From positions 22,550 to 86,549 of the forward strand of contig JAJRTN010000114.1 of NCBI GenBank assembly GCA_024278275.1: DNA of 64,000 bases, given 5' to 3'. The notes under the pieces were generated by a model, which was not told where the DNA came from, did no database searches, and was given only the letters and a program-made list of their open reading frames with translations. Of the stretch, positions 45,317 to 54,336 are shown piece by piece; positions within the stretch are counted from its first letter, which is position 1, and each line of letters starts with the position of its first letter. Position numbers and translations under genes: made by a program. This stretch comes from Candidatus Hydrogenedentota bacterium. Lineage in GTDB: Bacteria; Hydrogenedentota; Hydrogenedentia; Hydrogenedentales; JAJRTN01.

Positions 45317-45895
45317 CTACCTTCCGATCCTGCCGAGCCGCTGCATCAAGAACGGGTGCTTTTCGAGGAATTTTGGGAGATAACCACGTACGCGCGCGGC
45401 GCTCCCCTCCGTGACGTCAGCCGGGAGCAGATAGCCGTACTTCGCCAGATACTCGCTGGAAGCGGCAATCTGCTCATCCACCGATAGTCGGTTCCAGTAG
45501 GAACTCACCCTTGCGTGGATTTCGTTGTCGCTAAAATCATCGGCGAGGCCCTTTGCAAGGGTCTTGATTACACCGTACAGCCCGCCTTCGACGCCGTGGA
45601 TGGCTATGTTCGCGGCCGTCTTGTCGCCGTCAGGCCCGAAGGCCTTGGAGAGAAGCCAACACGCCCTGCCGAAGTGCATTTCCGGGTTCACCGCCATGGG
45701 ACGTCGAAGGCACAGCATGACATTCTCGGCGTGACAAACGAAGCGAGTCACGCACTCGCGGAAAGCGGGCCAATTCGGAACGGATGCACCGGGCATGACA
45801 AAGCTGTTCAGCGCTTCGTCCGCGCGTCTGTCGTTTTCCAGAAGTGTTCGGTCTGGATGGATACTGGCCAGCAATTCATCGAGTGGCGTGCCCAC
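45317..45895 (-). CDS. Hypothetical protein, helical repeat-domain family (copy B)
   Basis: A 192-residue protein starting at GTG 45895, with AAAGGA upstream. It shares with the next gene a VPNWxxF opening (SVPNWPAFRECVTRFV) and the AxxLL ... GGLxxV block (CWLLSKAFG, EGGLYGVIKTLAKGLADD). It lies 11 bases after copy C, suggesting tandem duplication and co-translation. No catalytic motif is visible. Confidence 0.65.
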   Translation of the reverse strand: MGTPLDELLASIHPDRTLLENDRRADEALNSFVMPGASVPNWPAFRECVTRFVCHAENVMLCLRRPMAVNPEMHFGRACWLLSKAFGPDGDKTAANIAIHGVEGGLYGVIKTLAKGLADDFSDNEIHARVSSYWNRLSVDEQIAASSEYLAKYGYLLPADVTEGSAARVRGYLPKFLEKHPFLMQRLGRIGR

Positions 45896-45906
45896 TTGCA
45901 GTTCCT

Positions 45907-46488
45907 TTAGAGCCGACGAAAGACGGAAGAAGTCTGCCGAAGGCCGTCAACGAATGCCTCGATCAATGTCCGGTAGTCCTGCGCATACCGCTCGGGCCTG
46001 TTGCGCTGGATGGTATCGCCTAGCTGATGCCCGAACCGGGCGATGAACTGGCGGATGATATCCACCTTAGCCTCGAAATCATTGGGCGCAACGCGGCTGT
46101 CGAATTGTTCTTGGGCGTAATGCTGGACGCTTTCCGCTTTAAGGCCCTCTGCGATGGTATCCAGCACCACCCGCAGCCCGCCGTTCGTGCCTTCCGTGGC
46201 GTCCGCCAACGCCCCCATAATGTCGCTACGCCTACGGCGATACTCCCGTTCAAGCAGATCCTTGGCTTTCCCCAGTGCTTCGGTCCGCGACAGATGCGCG
46301 CCAGGCGCCACGCACGAACCGTAGTGGAAGCGGTAGTAGTCGGCAATAGCGTCCTGAAACACCTGCCAATTCGGCACGGTAGGGTTGGGCAGACGATACT
46401 GCCCTCGCGCGTCGTCATGCGTTAATGTGACCCGTCGGGCCACGGTGGTGTCCTGAAGACTGTTTACCAGGTCATCAATATCAGCCAT
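45907..46488 (-). CDS. Hypothetical protein, helical repeat-domain family (copy C)
   Basis: A 193-residue protein from ATG 46488 (MADIDDLVNSLQD); a longer frame upstream reads into the Lon-like gene and is rejected. TVPNWQVFQDAIADYY and NGGLRVVLDTIAEGLKAESV align with copies B and D. It is 22 bases downstream of the protease-fusion gene, so it may act as a free version of that protein's C-terminal domain. Confidence 0.65.
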   Translation of the reverse strand: MADIDDLVNSLQDTTVARRVTLTHDDARGQYRLPNPTVPNWQVFQDAIADYYRFHYGSCVAPGAHLSRTEALGKAKDLLEREYRRRRSDIMGALADATEGTNGGLRVVLDTIAEGLKAESVQHYAQEQFDSRVAPNDFEAKVDIIRQFIARFGHQLGDTIQRNRPERYAQDYRTLIEAFVDGLRQTSSVFRRL

Positions 46489-46510
46489 CTTGTGCTCCTT
46501 TCCAGTGGGG

Positions 46511-48202
46511 CTACATGGCCCGCACAAGTTGTTTGAGACGCCCCGACACCTGGGCATAGGTGCGAAGCAACACTTCCGCATGCTTAACGTATCGCTCGGG
46601 CGGCGAAGCAAGGACCTCGTCCTGCAGATGCGGCGCCAAGAGGTCCATGAAGGCCCTGACGAGTTCCACCCGCTCTTCGTATTCCAGACCGCTCAAGAAC
46701 TTCGTGAACACCCAATTCCGGCGCTTATCTTCCTCTTCGAACCTCATTTCCTCGGTGAGCACATCCAGGATGAACTTCAGTCTTCCCCGAATGCCGCTAC
46801 GAGCCTCGGCGTACGCAGCCTTCACACCCCCCTGGCGAGCAAAGGCTTTCTCCAGCCAATCCACAGCTTCCCCCTCCAGGCTGCTCGGCTCTGCGACGCG
46901 GATCTCCGTTCCACGATGGCGAACCATGTGGACATAGAAAGACGTTACAACCGCAAGACACTCCTGGTTGTTCCGCGCGGTGACTGTCTCCAGCCTGAAG
47001 GAGGCCCTTGCGGCTTCAATGGGAGCCCCCACCGTGCGGTACAAGACATCGGGGTCGATGGCGTCGAGCAACGCTGCAAGGTGCTCGTTTGTGGTGTCAG
47101 GAGGAAAGACCCGAGCTTCGTTCACGGCAATCGCCGTGCCATCGTGGAACCTGTCTCCGGCTAAGGCATCCAGAAGACGCCTAAGATCATTGAGGTCGTT
47201 CGCAGATGCCATTCGCACCATACTCAGGGCATCCTGGGCGGGGAGCAATGGGAAACGCAGACACGAATCCCGCACACCGGCAGGCACACTCGAAAGAAGC
47301 CGGTGCAATTCATCCCCATAGCCTGCAGGATAGGTCTTGTCTTTAACGTGATACGCCACTCGCGACTGCAGCAGGTTCTCCACAGTGATAGGGTCTCGTC
47401 CGTGAATGGCTTCTTCGAGGCAGTCCCAGTAACGGTTGGGGAGGTCCCCGGCCAGCACGGTCTTGGCCGGAATTCCTCCTTTCGTTTGGGGTGGAGCACT
47501 GAAGTATCCGTTTCGCAGGGCGGCCACGACCAGGTTTGGTTCGCAAAAAACGTTACGCAAAACATCCGATACGTCACGAACCGGAGTTATGGTTATCCGG
47601 TCACGTGCATGACGGATCGCCTCCTCAATATCCGTCATCTCCTCGGGCGTCAGTGTTGACAGGGAATCATCGGCCTTGGGGTCGGGAATCAAAGCGGTTT
47701 CGACTTCCGGCGACGCGACAGCAGCCCGTAACTTGGCGGAAAGGCTGCGCACCATGCGCACTTCGCCATCTTGCGATGCAATGTGCCCGGTGATCGCCAG
47801 GCCTGGTTCTGCAGGCACACCCAGCAGAGCCGACAGGGCTGCGACATAGAATGCCGCGTCTGCGGAGAATCCACTGATTGTCAGGCCACGGTCTTGGAGC
47901 GAAGCAGCGTTCAGATTAGTCAGGGACAAAGTCAAAGAACGCGGTTTGATACCCAGCGCCCGCGTGGTGCGGTGGAGGAGCGGAAGCACAATGTCCTCAT
48001 AGTGGCGTATCGTGTCCTCCCCGACCTGCACCGGGCCGCGAACCCTCAAAGCCTCGCCGCCGTTCACGTCACAGTGCGTGACGGCAAGGTCCGTCACGAC
48101 AGCAGCAGCGTCGGTGCCTATCCCCAGCACCAGGATCGCCAAAACGTGACCTGGCTCATTCTGCTTCGCATCAGTTACTGTGCTTTCTTCTACCAACACC
48201 AC
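46511..48202 (-). CDS. Lon-type Ser/Lys protease domain without AAA+ module, fused to helical domain (copy D)
   Basis: 563 residues from GTG 48202. Residues 20-200 resemble the Lon proteolytic domain: ISGFSADAAFYVAALSALLG supplies Ser113 and AITGHIASQDGEVRMVRSLS runs to SAKLRAA with Lys157, a 44-residue spacing close to that of E. coli Lon (S679/K722). There is no AAA+ ATPase region. A middle region of unknown fold follows, and the last ~160 residues are the helical domain shared with copies A-C (GRLKFILDVLTEEMRFEEED). It overlaps the preceding gene by 13 bases. It could depend on a separate ATPase of the cluster for substrate feeding; that is inference. Confidence 0.75.
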   Translation of the reverse strand: MVLVEESTVTDAKQNEPGHVLAILVLGIGTDAAAVVTDLAVTHCDVNGGEALRVRGPVQVGEDTIRHYEDIVLPLLHRTTRALGIKPRSLTLSLTNLNAASLQDRGLTISGFSADAAFYVAALSALLGVPAEPGLAITGHIASQDGEVRMVRSLSAKLRAAVASPEVETALIPDPKADDSLSTLTPEEMTDIEEAIRHARDRITITPVRDVSDVLRNVFCEPNLVVAALRNGYFSAPPQTKGGIPAKTVLAGDLPNRYWDCLEEAIHGRDPITVENLLQSRVAYHVKDKTYPAGYGDELHRLLSSVPAGVRDSCLRFPLLPAQDALSMVRMASANDLNDLRRLLDALAGDRFHDGTAIAVNEARVFPPDTTNEHLAALLDAIDPDVLYRTVGAPIEAARASFRLETVTARNNQECLAVVTSFYVHMVRHRGTEIRVAEPSSLEGEAVDWLEKAFARQGGVKAAYAEARSGIRGRLKFILDVLTEEMRFEEEDKRRNWVFTKFLSGLEYEERVELVRAFMDLLAPHLQDEVLASPPERYVKHAEVLLRTYAQVSGRLKQLVRAM

Positions 48203-48849
48203 TCAATCTCCAGCCGCCCCGTCGTCTGGCCCGCAAAGACCGTCACCACGACTTCGCCATCAAGGAGTACCGTGCGACGCGTCGGTTGCTCGGACACACC
48301 GCCCGTGTCTGCGGCAAGACGGAGAGGCTCTTCGCGGTGGGCATACACCGAAAGCAGGTCTTCTTTCGTCAACTCGCTTTCCCAGAGGACTTGGCCTGAG
48401 GCGAGCAGGATTTCATATGCGCCGGGAACCACTCCGGTCATCTCGCCTTTCCGCCGATCATGAGACAACCGCAGTCTTTGGACCGCCCCGTCGCTTTGCC
48501 GCAGCAGGAACTCGACGCGGGGCTCGGCATCCGGCTTCAGTTCAAGGTCCTGCCTTACGCTGTCCCACACCGCAGCAAGTTCCGGGCACGCCGCGAGCTC
48601 TTCCAGAAGCATCGTCGTCTCGTCCAGCCCGCCACCGGTGATGAATCCCCTCTCCTCGATACGATCCCAACTCCGATGGGCAGCGAAAACGGCATCCATG
48701 AAGACTTTGAATTGCTCATACCCCTTTCTGAATTGCTTGTCTTTCCCCCGGACGACAATCGTGCGAAACGCTCGCCGGAGACCCTCAACGACATTCTCCC
48801 GTTCAAGGGCCTCCATCAGGAGCGGTATGAAGTACAAATCATTGGTCAT
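48190..48849 (-). CDS. Hypothetical protein in conjugation-type cluster
   Basis: A 219-residue protein. The N-terminal half is helical (YFIPLLMEALERENVVEGLR). The C-terminal half looks like beta strands, with GVVPGAYEILLASGQVLWES resembling a small beta-sandwich. GAGGAG precedes ATG 48849. It is overlapped at both ends by neighbours (11 and 13 bases), so it is firmly part of the operon. No known family is recognised. Confidence 0.6.
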   Translation of the reverse strand: MTNDLYFIPLLMEALERENVVEGLRRAFRTIVVRGKDKQFRKGYEQFKVFMDAVFAAHRSWDRIEERGFITGGGLDETTMLLEELAACPELAAVWDSVRQDLELKPDAEPRVEFLLRQSDGAVQRLRLSHDRRKGEMTGVVPGAYEILLASGQVLWESELTKEDLLSVYAHREEPLRLAADTGGVSEQPTRRTVLLDGEVVVTVFAGQTTGRLEIEWCW

Positions 48850-50035
48850 CGTTTTCTCCTCTCAGCCTCGCCGGCTTGGCGTTGTTCACTACGGTTTCGA
48901 CGGCCCGCCACACCCCCGCATCCACAGCCACCTCACGAAAGACATCCACTTGGCTCAAGAGTTCTGCAAGGTTCCTCCATAGATCTGCGACTGTCTTTGC
49001 TCCCGCACTCTTGGCCTTATCCCGACCTCTTCCGGCGAAGTGACTGTAAGCGGTCTTTGACAAGCCGAATTCCGCGGCAATTTCCTCGTCGGTACGTTCG
49101 CGAGTGCGCAAATTGAGCATCACGGCCTTTACGAGTTGCTCGATTATCTCCGGACCCAATTTGCGGATCGAGGGCCGCTGCAGGTCCGCGGATACGGCCT
49201 TTTCACGGGCGAGGAAGTCAGCAATACTGGGCCGCATCCTCGCACTCGCTTCCACGTCTGGGGCTGGAAGTCTGCCGGGTTGCTTGGTATCCCGGTGGGG
49301 CTCGAACGCCACGAATCGGGGAATAACCAGGCGTTCGTTAACAATAGTCTGGATCCGCTCGCGTTCTCCGGACTGTTTCGGATCAGGGTTTTGGACATGC
49401 TTCTTCAGCCAGGCGCCTCGTTTCCTTCCAGAAAGGTACTTCGGCATCCAGATCGTGATCTTTCCTTTTCCGTCTACTCGCCAGGTGTAACGGGAGATGA
49501 AAGGGTTCTCACGACGCCTTGCCTCGAGATACGACATGTAGAAGTGGTGGTTGGCAAACCTGTGGAAACATACAGCCGCGAGGTGGTCCCGCTCCAACAA
49601 GCCCGATGCCGCGCTAAAACCCTCGTCGCTCTCAATGGCGTCCAACAGCGAGACATAGTAGTTCCTGCAGTCCACACGCTTTCGGAGACCAGCGTTGTCA
49701 CCAGGCGCGCGTTGTTGAACCCTTCTGCCATTCCGAATCGGCAGCGAGGTGAACTTGTCCAAAGTGAGGTCGCGGGCACGGTCCCAAAGAAGAGTCGTTC
49801 TCGTCCGGGCGTGCTCTGTCCAGTACGCCCAGGCAGCAAAAAGATAGTCGGGCAGAAGGAGATCCTTCTTGCCATCAAAACGAAAGACCGGCCTGTGGCT
49901 GAGGAGTTCTTCCAAGGCCTGAGACGTACGTCCGTTCACAATCTGTTCAACCAAGTGGTACAGAGAGAAGAATCGCAACGGCCTCTCCAGTTGAAGCGGC
50001 GGGGCACAGGTCGGGGCCGCGGTCTTGTTTTGCAT
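48839..50035 (-). CDS. Hypothetical protein with C-terminal helix-turn-helix-like segment
   Basis: A 398-residue basic protein from ATG 50035, with AGGAG upstream; a GTG one codon earlier is possible. Around residue 325 it has RTDEEIAAEFGLSKTAYSHF, which looks like a sigma-factor-type helix-turn-helix, so DNA binding is possible. The region near residue 190 is rich in aromatic and basic residues (YTWRVDGKGKITIWMPKYL). It overlaps the kinase stop (TGATG). It might be the cluster's own regulator. Confidence 0.55.
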   Translation of the reverse strand: MQNKTAAPTCAPPLQLERPLRFFSLYHLVEQIVNGRTSQALEELLSHRPVFRFDGKKDLLLPDYLFAAWAYWTEHARTRTTLLWDRARDLTLDKFTSLPIRNGRRVQQRAPGDNAGLRKRVDCRNYYVSLLDAIESDEGFSAASGLLERDHLAAVCFHRFANHHFYMSYLEARRRENPFISRYTWRVDGKGKITIWMPKYLSGRKRGAWLKKHVQNPDPKQSGERERIQTIVNERLVIPRFVAFEPHRDTKQPGRLPAPDVEASARMRPSIADFLAREKAVSADLQRPSIRKLGPEIIEQLVKAVMLNLRTRERTDEEIAAEFGLSKTAYSHFAGRGRDKAKSAGAKTVADLWRNLAELLSQVDVFREVAVDAGVWRAVETVVNNAKPARLRGENDDQ

Positions 50036-51675
50036 CACTCTTCTCCTGGGGCAAACCTTGCCAATGATTCGTCAGTAAAGGAATCCAAAGAAGCCGCCAG
50101 CACAAGGGCGCGTTCGTACTCTCCAGAAACCAACGCTTCTTGAATACTGTGTTGTGCCTGTTCCTGGCGACCCGCCACACTGCCGACAGAGTCCATGATT
50201 TGCTCGACCAGCGGCTCCCCGGGATTGAGCGACGCCGCCTTGCGTAGGGGGGGCAGCGCCGCGCCGGGCACCCCGGAACGAAAGGCGATCTGGGCGTCCT
50301 CCACGACCTGGCTGTACTGCGCACACCGCGTCACGAACGATGGCCTGATGCTCGCCCCTGCCGGGTGGTTTGGGTAGACCTCCTCCGCTGTCTGCAGAAG
50401 GGCGCCCGCCTCTTCAAGATTTAGGGTATCGAAGGCGCCGGCCAGACGCTGGTAGATGATACGAGCGTCCTGATCCCGTCTTTCGATGTCTTGGAGGAGA
50501 TCGGCCGCCTCCCCGTGATGTGTGTCTTGTACAAGGATCCGTTTGCAGAGCTGCTGGGCCTCGGGCAGTTCCCCTTGCTCAAAAGCCGCCCAGGCGCATT
50601 CGAAACCGGGAACGGCTACTTGGACTTCGGGGTGACTTTCATGGACATCGGGCGCCACCACCCGCTCCTCGGCATCCGCTTCGAGGCGAGACCCATCCAA
50701 CGCATCAAGCACTTCCCACATGGTTTGGGGACGGGCGTCCGGGTCCCTCTCGACACATTGCGACACGATAGACGCGAGACAAGAGTCCACACCCTCTAGC
50801 CGGGCAGGAGCCATGGAGCGATGCAGGCTGTGGCGAGAGTTTGTCGTGCCGTCGAAAGGCCGGCGACACGCGGAATGGAGGAGTTCGTAGAGGATTACGC
50901 CGATGGAGAAAACGTTGCACCGGGCATCCAATGACGATGGATCGGGTGTCTCGATCTGTTCGGGCGACATGTATTCCGGCGTGCCGGCGTGCCGCAGGTC
51001 GAGTTGCATGGGCACTTGGCCAGACCACTCGCGGCGGTCAAGACAAAGCGCCGCCGCCAGATCGCCTATCATCAAAGTGCCGGCGACCACGAAGAAGTTC
51101 TCCGGCTTAACGTCCAGATGAACAATCCCGGCATCATTGAGTACGGCGAGGCCTCGCATGCCCTGTTTGAGGAGTTCCAGCCCATGCTGGGAACGGGCAA
51201 ATACATCCCCGGCATGGCCTTGGATCCAATCGCGCAGTGTTCCCCCGTCGGCATATTTTAGAACAACGGCCAGGACCTCGCTGCCGCCCCACAAACCAGC
51301 ATGTACGCCCAGACAGGGAAGCACATACTGAAAGTCCTGAATGTGTTGACGCACCCGCACCTCATGGATGAGTCGCTGCGCCACGCTGCATTCGCCCAGT
51401 GCCTCCCCTATCTTCAGGGCGACCTCCAAGTGCGTGAGCCGGTCATGGGCCAAGTAGACCGTGCCGGAGCTTCCGTTTCCAAGGCGTTTGACAATCCGGA
51501 ACCGGTCAAAGAGGACCGAGTCAACCGGAATCTCCACGATGCCCGAAGGGCCCGTCCCGGCCCCGGACACGAAGTAATCATCACCGGTACTCTCTCCAAA
51601 GCCATTGCCGCATCCCGGGCATCGCCCGCTTTGGGGTAGAACAGCGCGGTTGCATACGCGACACCAGGCAATCAT
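50035..51675 (-). CDS. Hanks-type Ser/Thr protein kinase with N-terminal zinc ribbon
   Basis: A 546-residue protein from ATG 51675, preceded by GGGGAGG. Residues 5-22 form a CxxC...CxxC zinc ribbon. The kinase domain shows the Gly loop LGNGSSGTVYLA (65-76), Lys88 in VALK, catalytic loop HLDVKPEN (186-193; HRD is HLD), metal Asp205 in IGDLAAA and APE-like GTPEYMSPEQ. The C-terminal 200 residues resemble TPR-type helices (AQQLCKRILVQDTHHGEAAD). No transmembrane helix is present, unlike many bacterial PknB kinases. The ATG overlaps the stop of the propeller gene. Confidence 0.9.
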   Translation of the reverse strand: MIAWCRVCNRAVLPQSGRCPGCGNGFGESTGDDYFVSGAGTGPSGIVEIPVDSVLFDRFRIVKRLGNGSSGTVYLAHDRLTHLEVALKIGEALGECSVAQRLIHEVRVRQHIQDFQYVLPCLGVHAGLWGGSEVLAVVLKYADGGTLRDWIQGHAGDVFARSQHGLELLKQGMRGLAVLNDAGIVHLDVKPENFFVVAGTLMIGDLAAALCLDRREWSGQVPMQLDLRHAGTPEYMSPEQIETPDPSSLDARCNVFSIGVILYELLHSACRRPFDGTTNSRHSLHRSMAPARLEGVDSCLASIVSQCVERDPDARPQTMWEVLDALDGSRLEADAEERVVAPDVHESHPEVQVAVPGFECAWAAFEQGELPEAQQLCKRILVQDTHHGEAADLLQDIERRDQDARIIYQRLAGAFDTLNLEEAGALLQTAEEVYPNHPAGASIRPSFVTRCAQYSQVVEDAQIAFRSGVPGAALPPLRKAASLNPGEPLVEQIMDSVGSVAGRQEQAQHSIQEALVSGEYERALVLAASLDSFTDESLARFAPGEE

Positions 51676-53525
51676 GTGCATCCTCCCCGCCGAACCTCGG
51701 CCAGTTGGTCGCTGAGGACGCTTCCCAACGCCTTCCGCGCATCGGACAGGGCCGCCCGAATCCACGCCGGCAAGTGCTCCCCCACGACGATCGCCTGCAA
51801 CTCGGTCGCTCTGGCCGGCCAGGTTGAGTTGCCTGCAGCCGCCATCCGGTGCACATCACACACCAGCATCGGCGTAACCGTCGTGCCGCTGCCTCCTTGT
51901 TGGAAACGCAGTGCGAGATCCAGGCCGTCCGCGTCTTGGACCACCCATCGAAGAAGCACATAGGTCTCGGGACCAACCGCTTCGTCGGGCGAGAGCAGCC
52001 AGAGCTCGGTCAACTCCGCTTTGGGCCGGTCCACGCTTGGCCATGCATCCCATAACATTTGCAGAATTTCCGTATAGTCGCCGGGGCGAACGGTAAGGCC
52101 ACGGCACTGGAGCTCCGGGAAACACCGGGCCAGCAACCATCGCCACGGGGGCGGTCCGAGCACATCGAAGGACTGCAGCACCGCCGGGGGGTTAAGGCCG
52201 CTTTCTATCGAAGCGACGCACTCATGCTTACCGGCCGCATCGGCAAGCCCCTCAATGCGTGCCGCGAGTTCCCCCAGTTTCGCCTCATCACCGAAAGGGC
52301 TTAAGCGTCCAAGGAAATCGCGGGCTCTTTCGAACCGAAGCAATGCAGCCAGCAAATGAACCAGCTTCAGGATGCTCGGAAGACACCTCGGAGAGTCTTC
52401 AAGGCGCTGAGCCAGTTCCAGGCGGCAGGCCAATTGCGTGCAAATATTGCCCTCTACCGCGGCCGCTTCCGCCTCGAGGGCCAGCGCCGCTTCGTGGTGG
52501 CCCAGCGTCCTGAGGTCGTGCGCAGCGCGCGGCAGGCTTCCAACATCCCTCGTTTCGATTGCCATAGCGGCCCGTCCGGCTATCTCGGATGCGCGGGCAA
52601 CGCATTCCTGTTCGCACACCGCCTCATGTTCTTCCGGCGTGATGCCGCACACCGCGCGGAAGGGACCATTCAACGCCTCCCCTCGACACTCGAGTTTGGC
52701 GTCGGCGAACGCCATCCGTAAGGCGTTGCCCATCTCGTCGATGGCCACAAAGGGCGCTGAGGGGTCAGAAGTCAATGCGATGCCCACGAGACCGGGCGGC
52801 GCCGCCGCTTCTCGGCAAAGCGACAAATCGGGGTGCCACATCCGTGCGCAGTTGTCCTCACGGCCCAGCGTGACGAGTAGGTCCCCGTATGAACAACAGG
52901 CGAACGCGTCTCCGGTATGGGCTTTCAGGGTCCGTGCTTCCCGGGTGGATCGATCCACCACCGCAAAGGAACCGGCTGTAACCGGAAACACCACGGCGTC
53001 CCCAGCACGCCAATAGACACCGCTCACCCAACCATACGGTCGGGGCGGGTGACCGCCTTCATGAACGATTTCCGGGGCGGACGCATCGTCAGCGAAGCAT
53101 AGGACGCGGCCGTCCAGAGTCTGCCCCCAAGTCTCCTCGCCCACCGCCACAAGGGCACAAAACGGAACGCCTTCACAGCAAACGTATTCAGGTGAAGATG
53201 TAAACGGCGGGCGCCAACGCAGGCACCGCCCCCGTGTGTCTGACGAGATCATGCTTGATAGGTCCCAAGCGATGGCCAACACTGGAGCGCCCTGGTTCAG
53301 CTCGGATACAAGCCTAAGCTCCCCCGAGGGTTGGAAGTCGAACAGGAACAGACTGCCATGCTTGGTGCCCGCCACAAATTGCTTTCCGCCGGGACTGCAC
53401 CGGAGAGCGTACACGCTATGTCCCGCCGGCAAGGACAGGGATGAACCGGGGTCGGTGAGCCGGACCACACGGGGGTTGTCACCGCCCGCCCCGAGGATTG
53501 TAGGCATATGGGTGGGCTGAAGCAT
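51672..53525 (-). CDS. WD40/propeller-type protein with helical C terminus
   Basis: A 617-residue protein. The first ~300 residues contain propeller-blade patterns such as HSVYALRCSPGGKQFVAGTK, GSLFLFDFQPSG and RTLKAHTGDAFACCSYGD with RMWHPD. From about residue 330 the sequence is helical and alanine-rich, ending in a separate alpha/beta region. AAGGAGG precedes the ATG at 53525. Directly coupled to the kinase, it is a likely scaffold or substrate. No catalytic motif is seen. Confidence 0.7.
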   Translation of the reverse strand: MLQPTHMPTILGAGGDNPRVVRLTDPGSSLSLPAGHSVYALRCSPGGKQFVAGTKHGSLFLFDFQPSGELRLVSELNQGAPVLAIAWDLSSMISSDTRGRCLRWRPPFTSSPEYVCCEGVPFCALVAVGEETWGQTLDGRVLCFADDASAPEIVHEGGHPPRPYGWVSGVYWRAGDAVVFPVTAGSFAVVDRSTREARTLKAHTGDAFACCSYGDLLVTLGREDNCARMWHPDLSLCREAAAPPGLVGIALTSDPSAPFVAIDEMGNALRMAFADAKLECRGEALNGPFRAVCGITPEEHEAVCEQECVARASEIAGRAAMAIETRDVGSLPRAAHDLRTLGHHEAALALEAEAAAVEGNICTQLACRLELAQRLEDSPRCLPSILKLVHLLAALLRFERARDFLGRLSPFGDEAKLGELAARIEGLADAAGKHECVASIESGLNPPAVLQSFDVLGPPPWRWLLARCFPELQCRGLTVRPGDYTEILQMLWDAWPSVDRPKAELTELWLLSPDEAVGPETYVLLRWVVQDADGLDLALRFQQGGSGTTVTPMLVCDVHRMAAAGNSTWPARATELQAIVVGEHLPAWIRAALSDARKALGSVLSDQLAEVRRGGCT

Positions 53526-53531
53526 TGCCTG

Positions 53532-54320
53532 TCAGCCTCCTTCCGGGTTGTTGCCCGGGAATGACCCGCCTTGCCCCAGGAGGGCGTCCAGCTCGGTACG
53601 CAGCGACGGCGCCGGCGGAAGGCTCGTCTCCGCCTGGTGAGGAAAATCGGATGACTCACAAGCGAGGGGACCTCGATACTGTTTGTCCCCGATGCCATTC
53701 TCCTGCGGACCAGTACCTTCAATATCCCGGCCGAAGTCGCGTGGCGACACTGCAATATGCGAATCTTGTTCACCATACGAGGCAGATAATTCAGGTGTTG
53801 CGTCCAGATCGAGGCCATCGCGCTGCGCACCCATGTGCCCATAGGGTGACTTCTTCGGTTGGCCGAGGGGCCATTTCTTCTTGTCCGCCTCGGCGATGGC
53901 GTTCTCCATGACCTTGATCATCGCTGCGGCCTGCCTGCCTTGTTCGATGACACGGTCGCGCCGCTCCTCACTCTTTCGTTCTGCCTCTGTGAGCCTCCGC
54001 CTTGGTTCTTCGTAATGAAGCCGGTCACGGGTCGTGCCTGTGGCCAGGTAGTCTCGCTCAATACGCGCTACTTCGGCATCAATGGCCGGCATATAGCCGT
54101 AGAAAACCAGAACCAGCCTCCGAATCTTCTCCACAATTTCTTCTTTTTCTGCGTAGTACTGTTCCGCACGCGGGCACTCTGACCAGCCATCGGCATCAAC
54201 CTTCGGCAGCGCGCTGTCCTTGACGCCCAGCGCTTCAACCGCACGCATGGCTTCGTGGAGTTTGCTGTCGAAATCCTCGTCAAGATGATGACTTTGGTAC
54301 TCCGTATAGGGACTTGCCAT
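53532..54320 (-). CDS. Hypothetical protein with C-terminal Gly-Gly
   Basis: A 262-residue protein with a helical, charged N-terminal half (RRRLTEAERKSEERRDRVIE) and a disordered-looking, Pro/Gly/Ser-rich C-terminal half that ends GNNPEGG. A free C-terminal Gly-Gly is the feature that E1 enzymes adenylate in ubiquitin-like and ThiS/MoaD proteins. No ubiquitin-like beta-grasp is apparent, so a role as the conjugated modifier is only a possibility. AGGAGGGG precedes ATG 54320. Confidence 0.6.
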   Translation of the reverse strand: MASPYTEYQSHHLDEDFDSKLHEAMRAVEALGVKDSALPKVDADGWSECPRAEQYYAEKEEIVEKIRRLVLVFYGYMPAIDAEVARIERDYLATGTTRDRLHYEEPRRRLTEAERKSEERRDRVIEQGRQAAAMIKVMENAIAEADKKKWPLGQPKKSPYGHMGAQRDGLDLDATPELSASYGEQDSHIAVSPRDFGRDIEGTGPQENGIGDKQYRGPLACESSDFPHQAETSLPPAPSLRTELDALLGQGGSFPGNNPEGG

Positions 54321-54336
54321 GATCTTCCCCTCCTAC

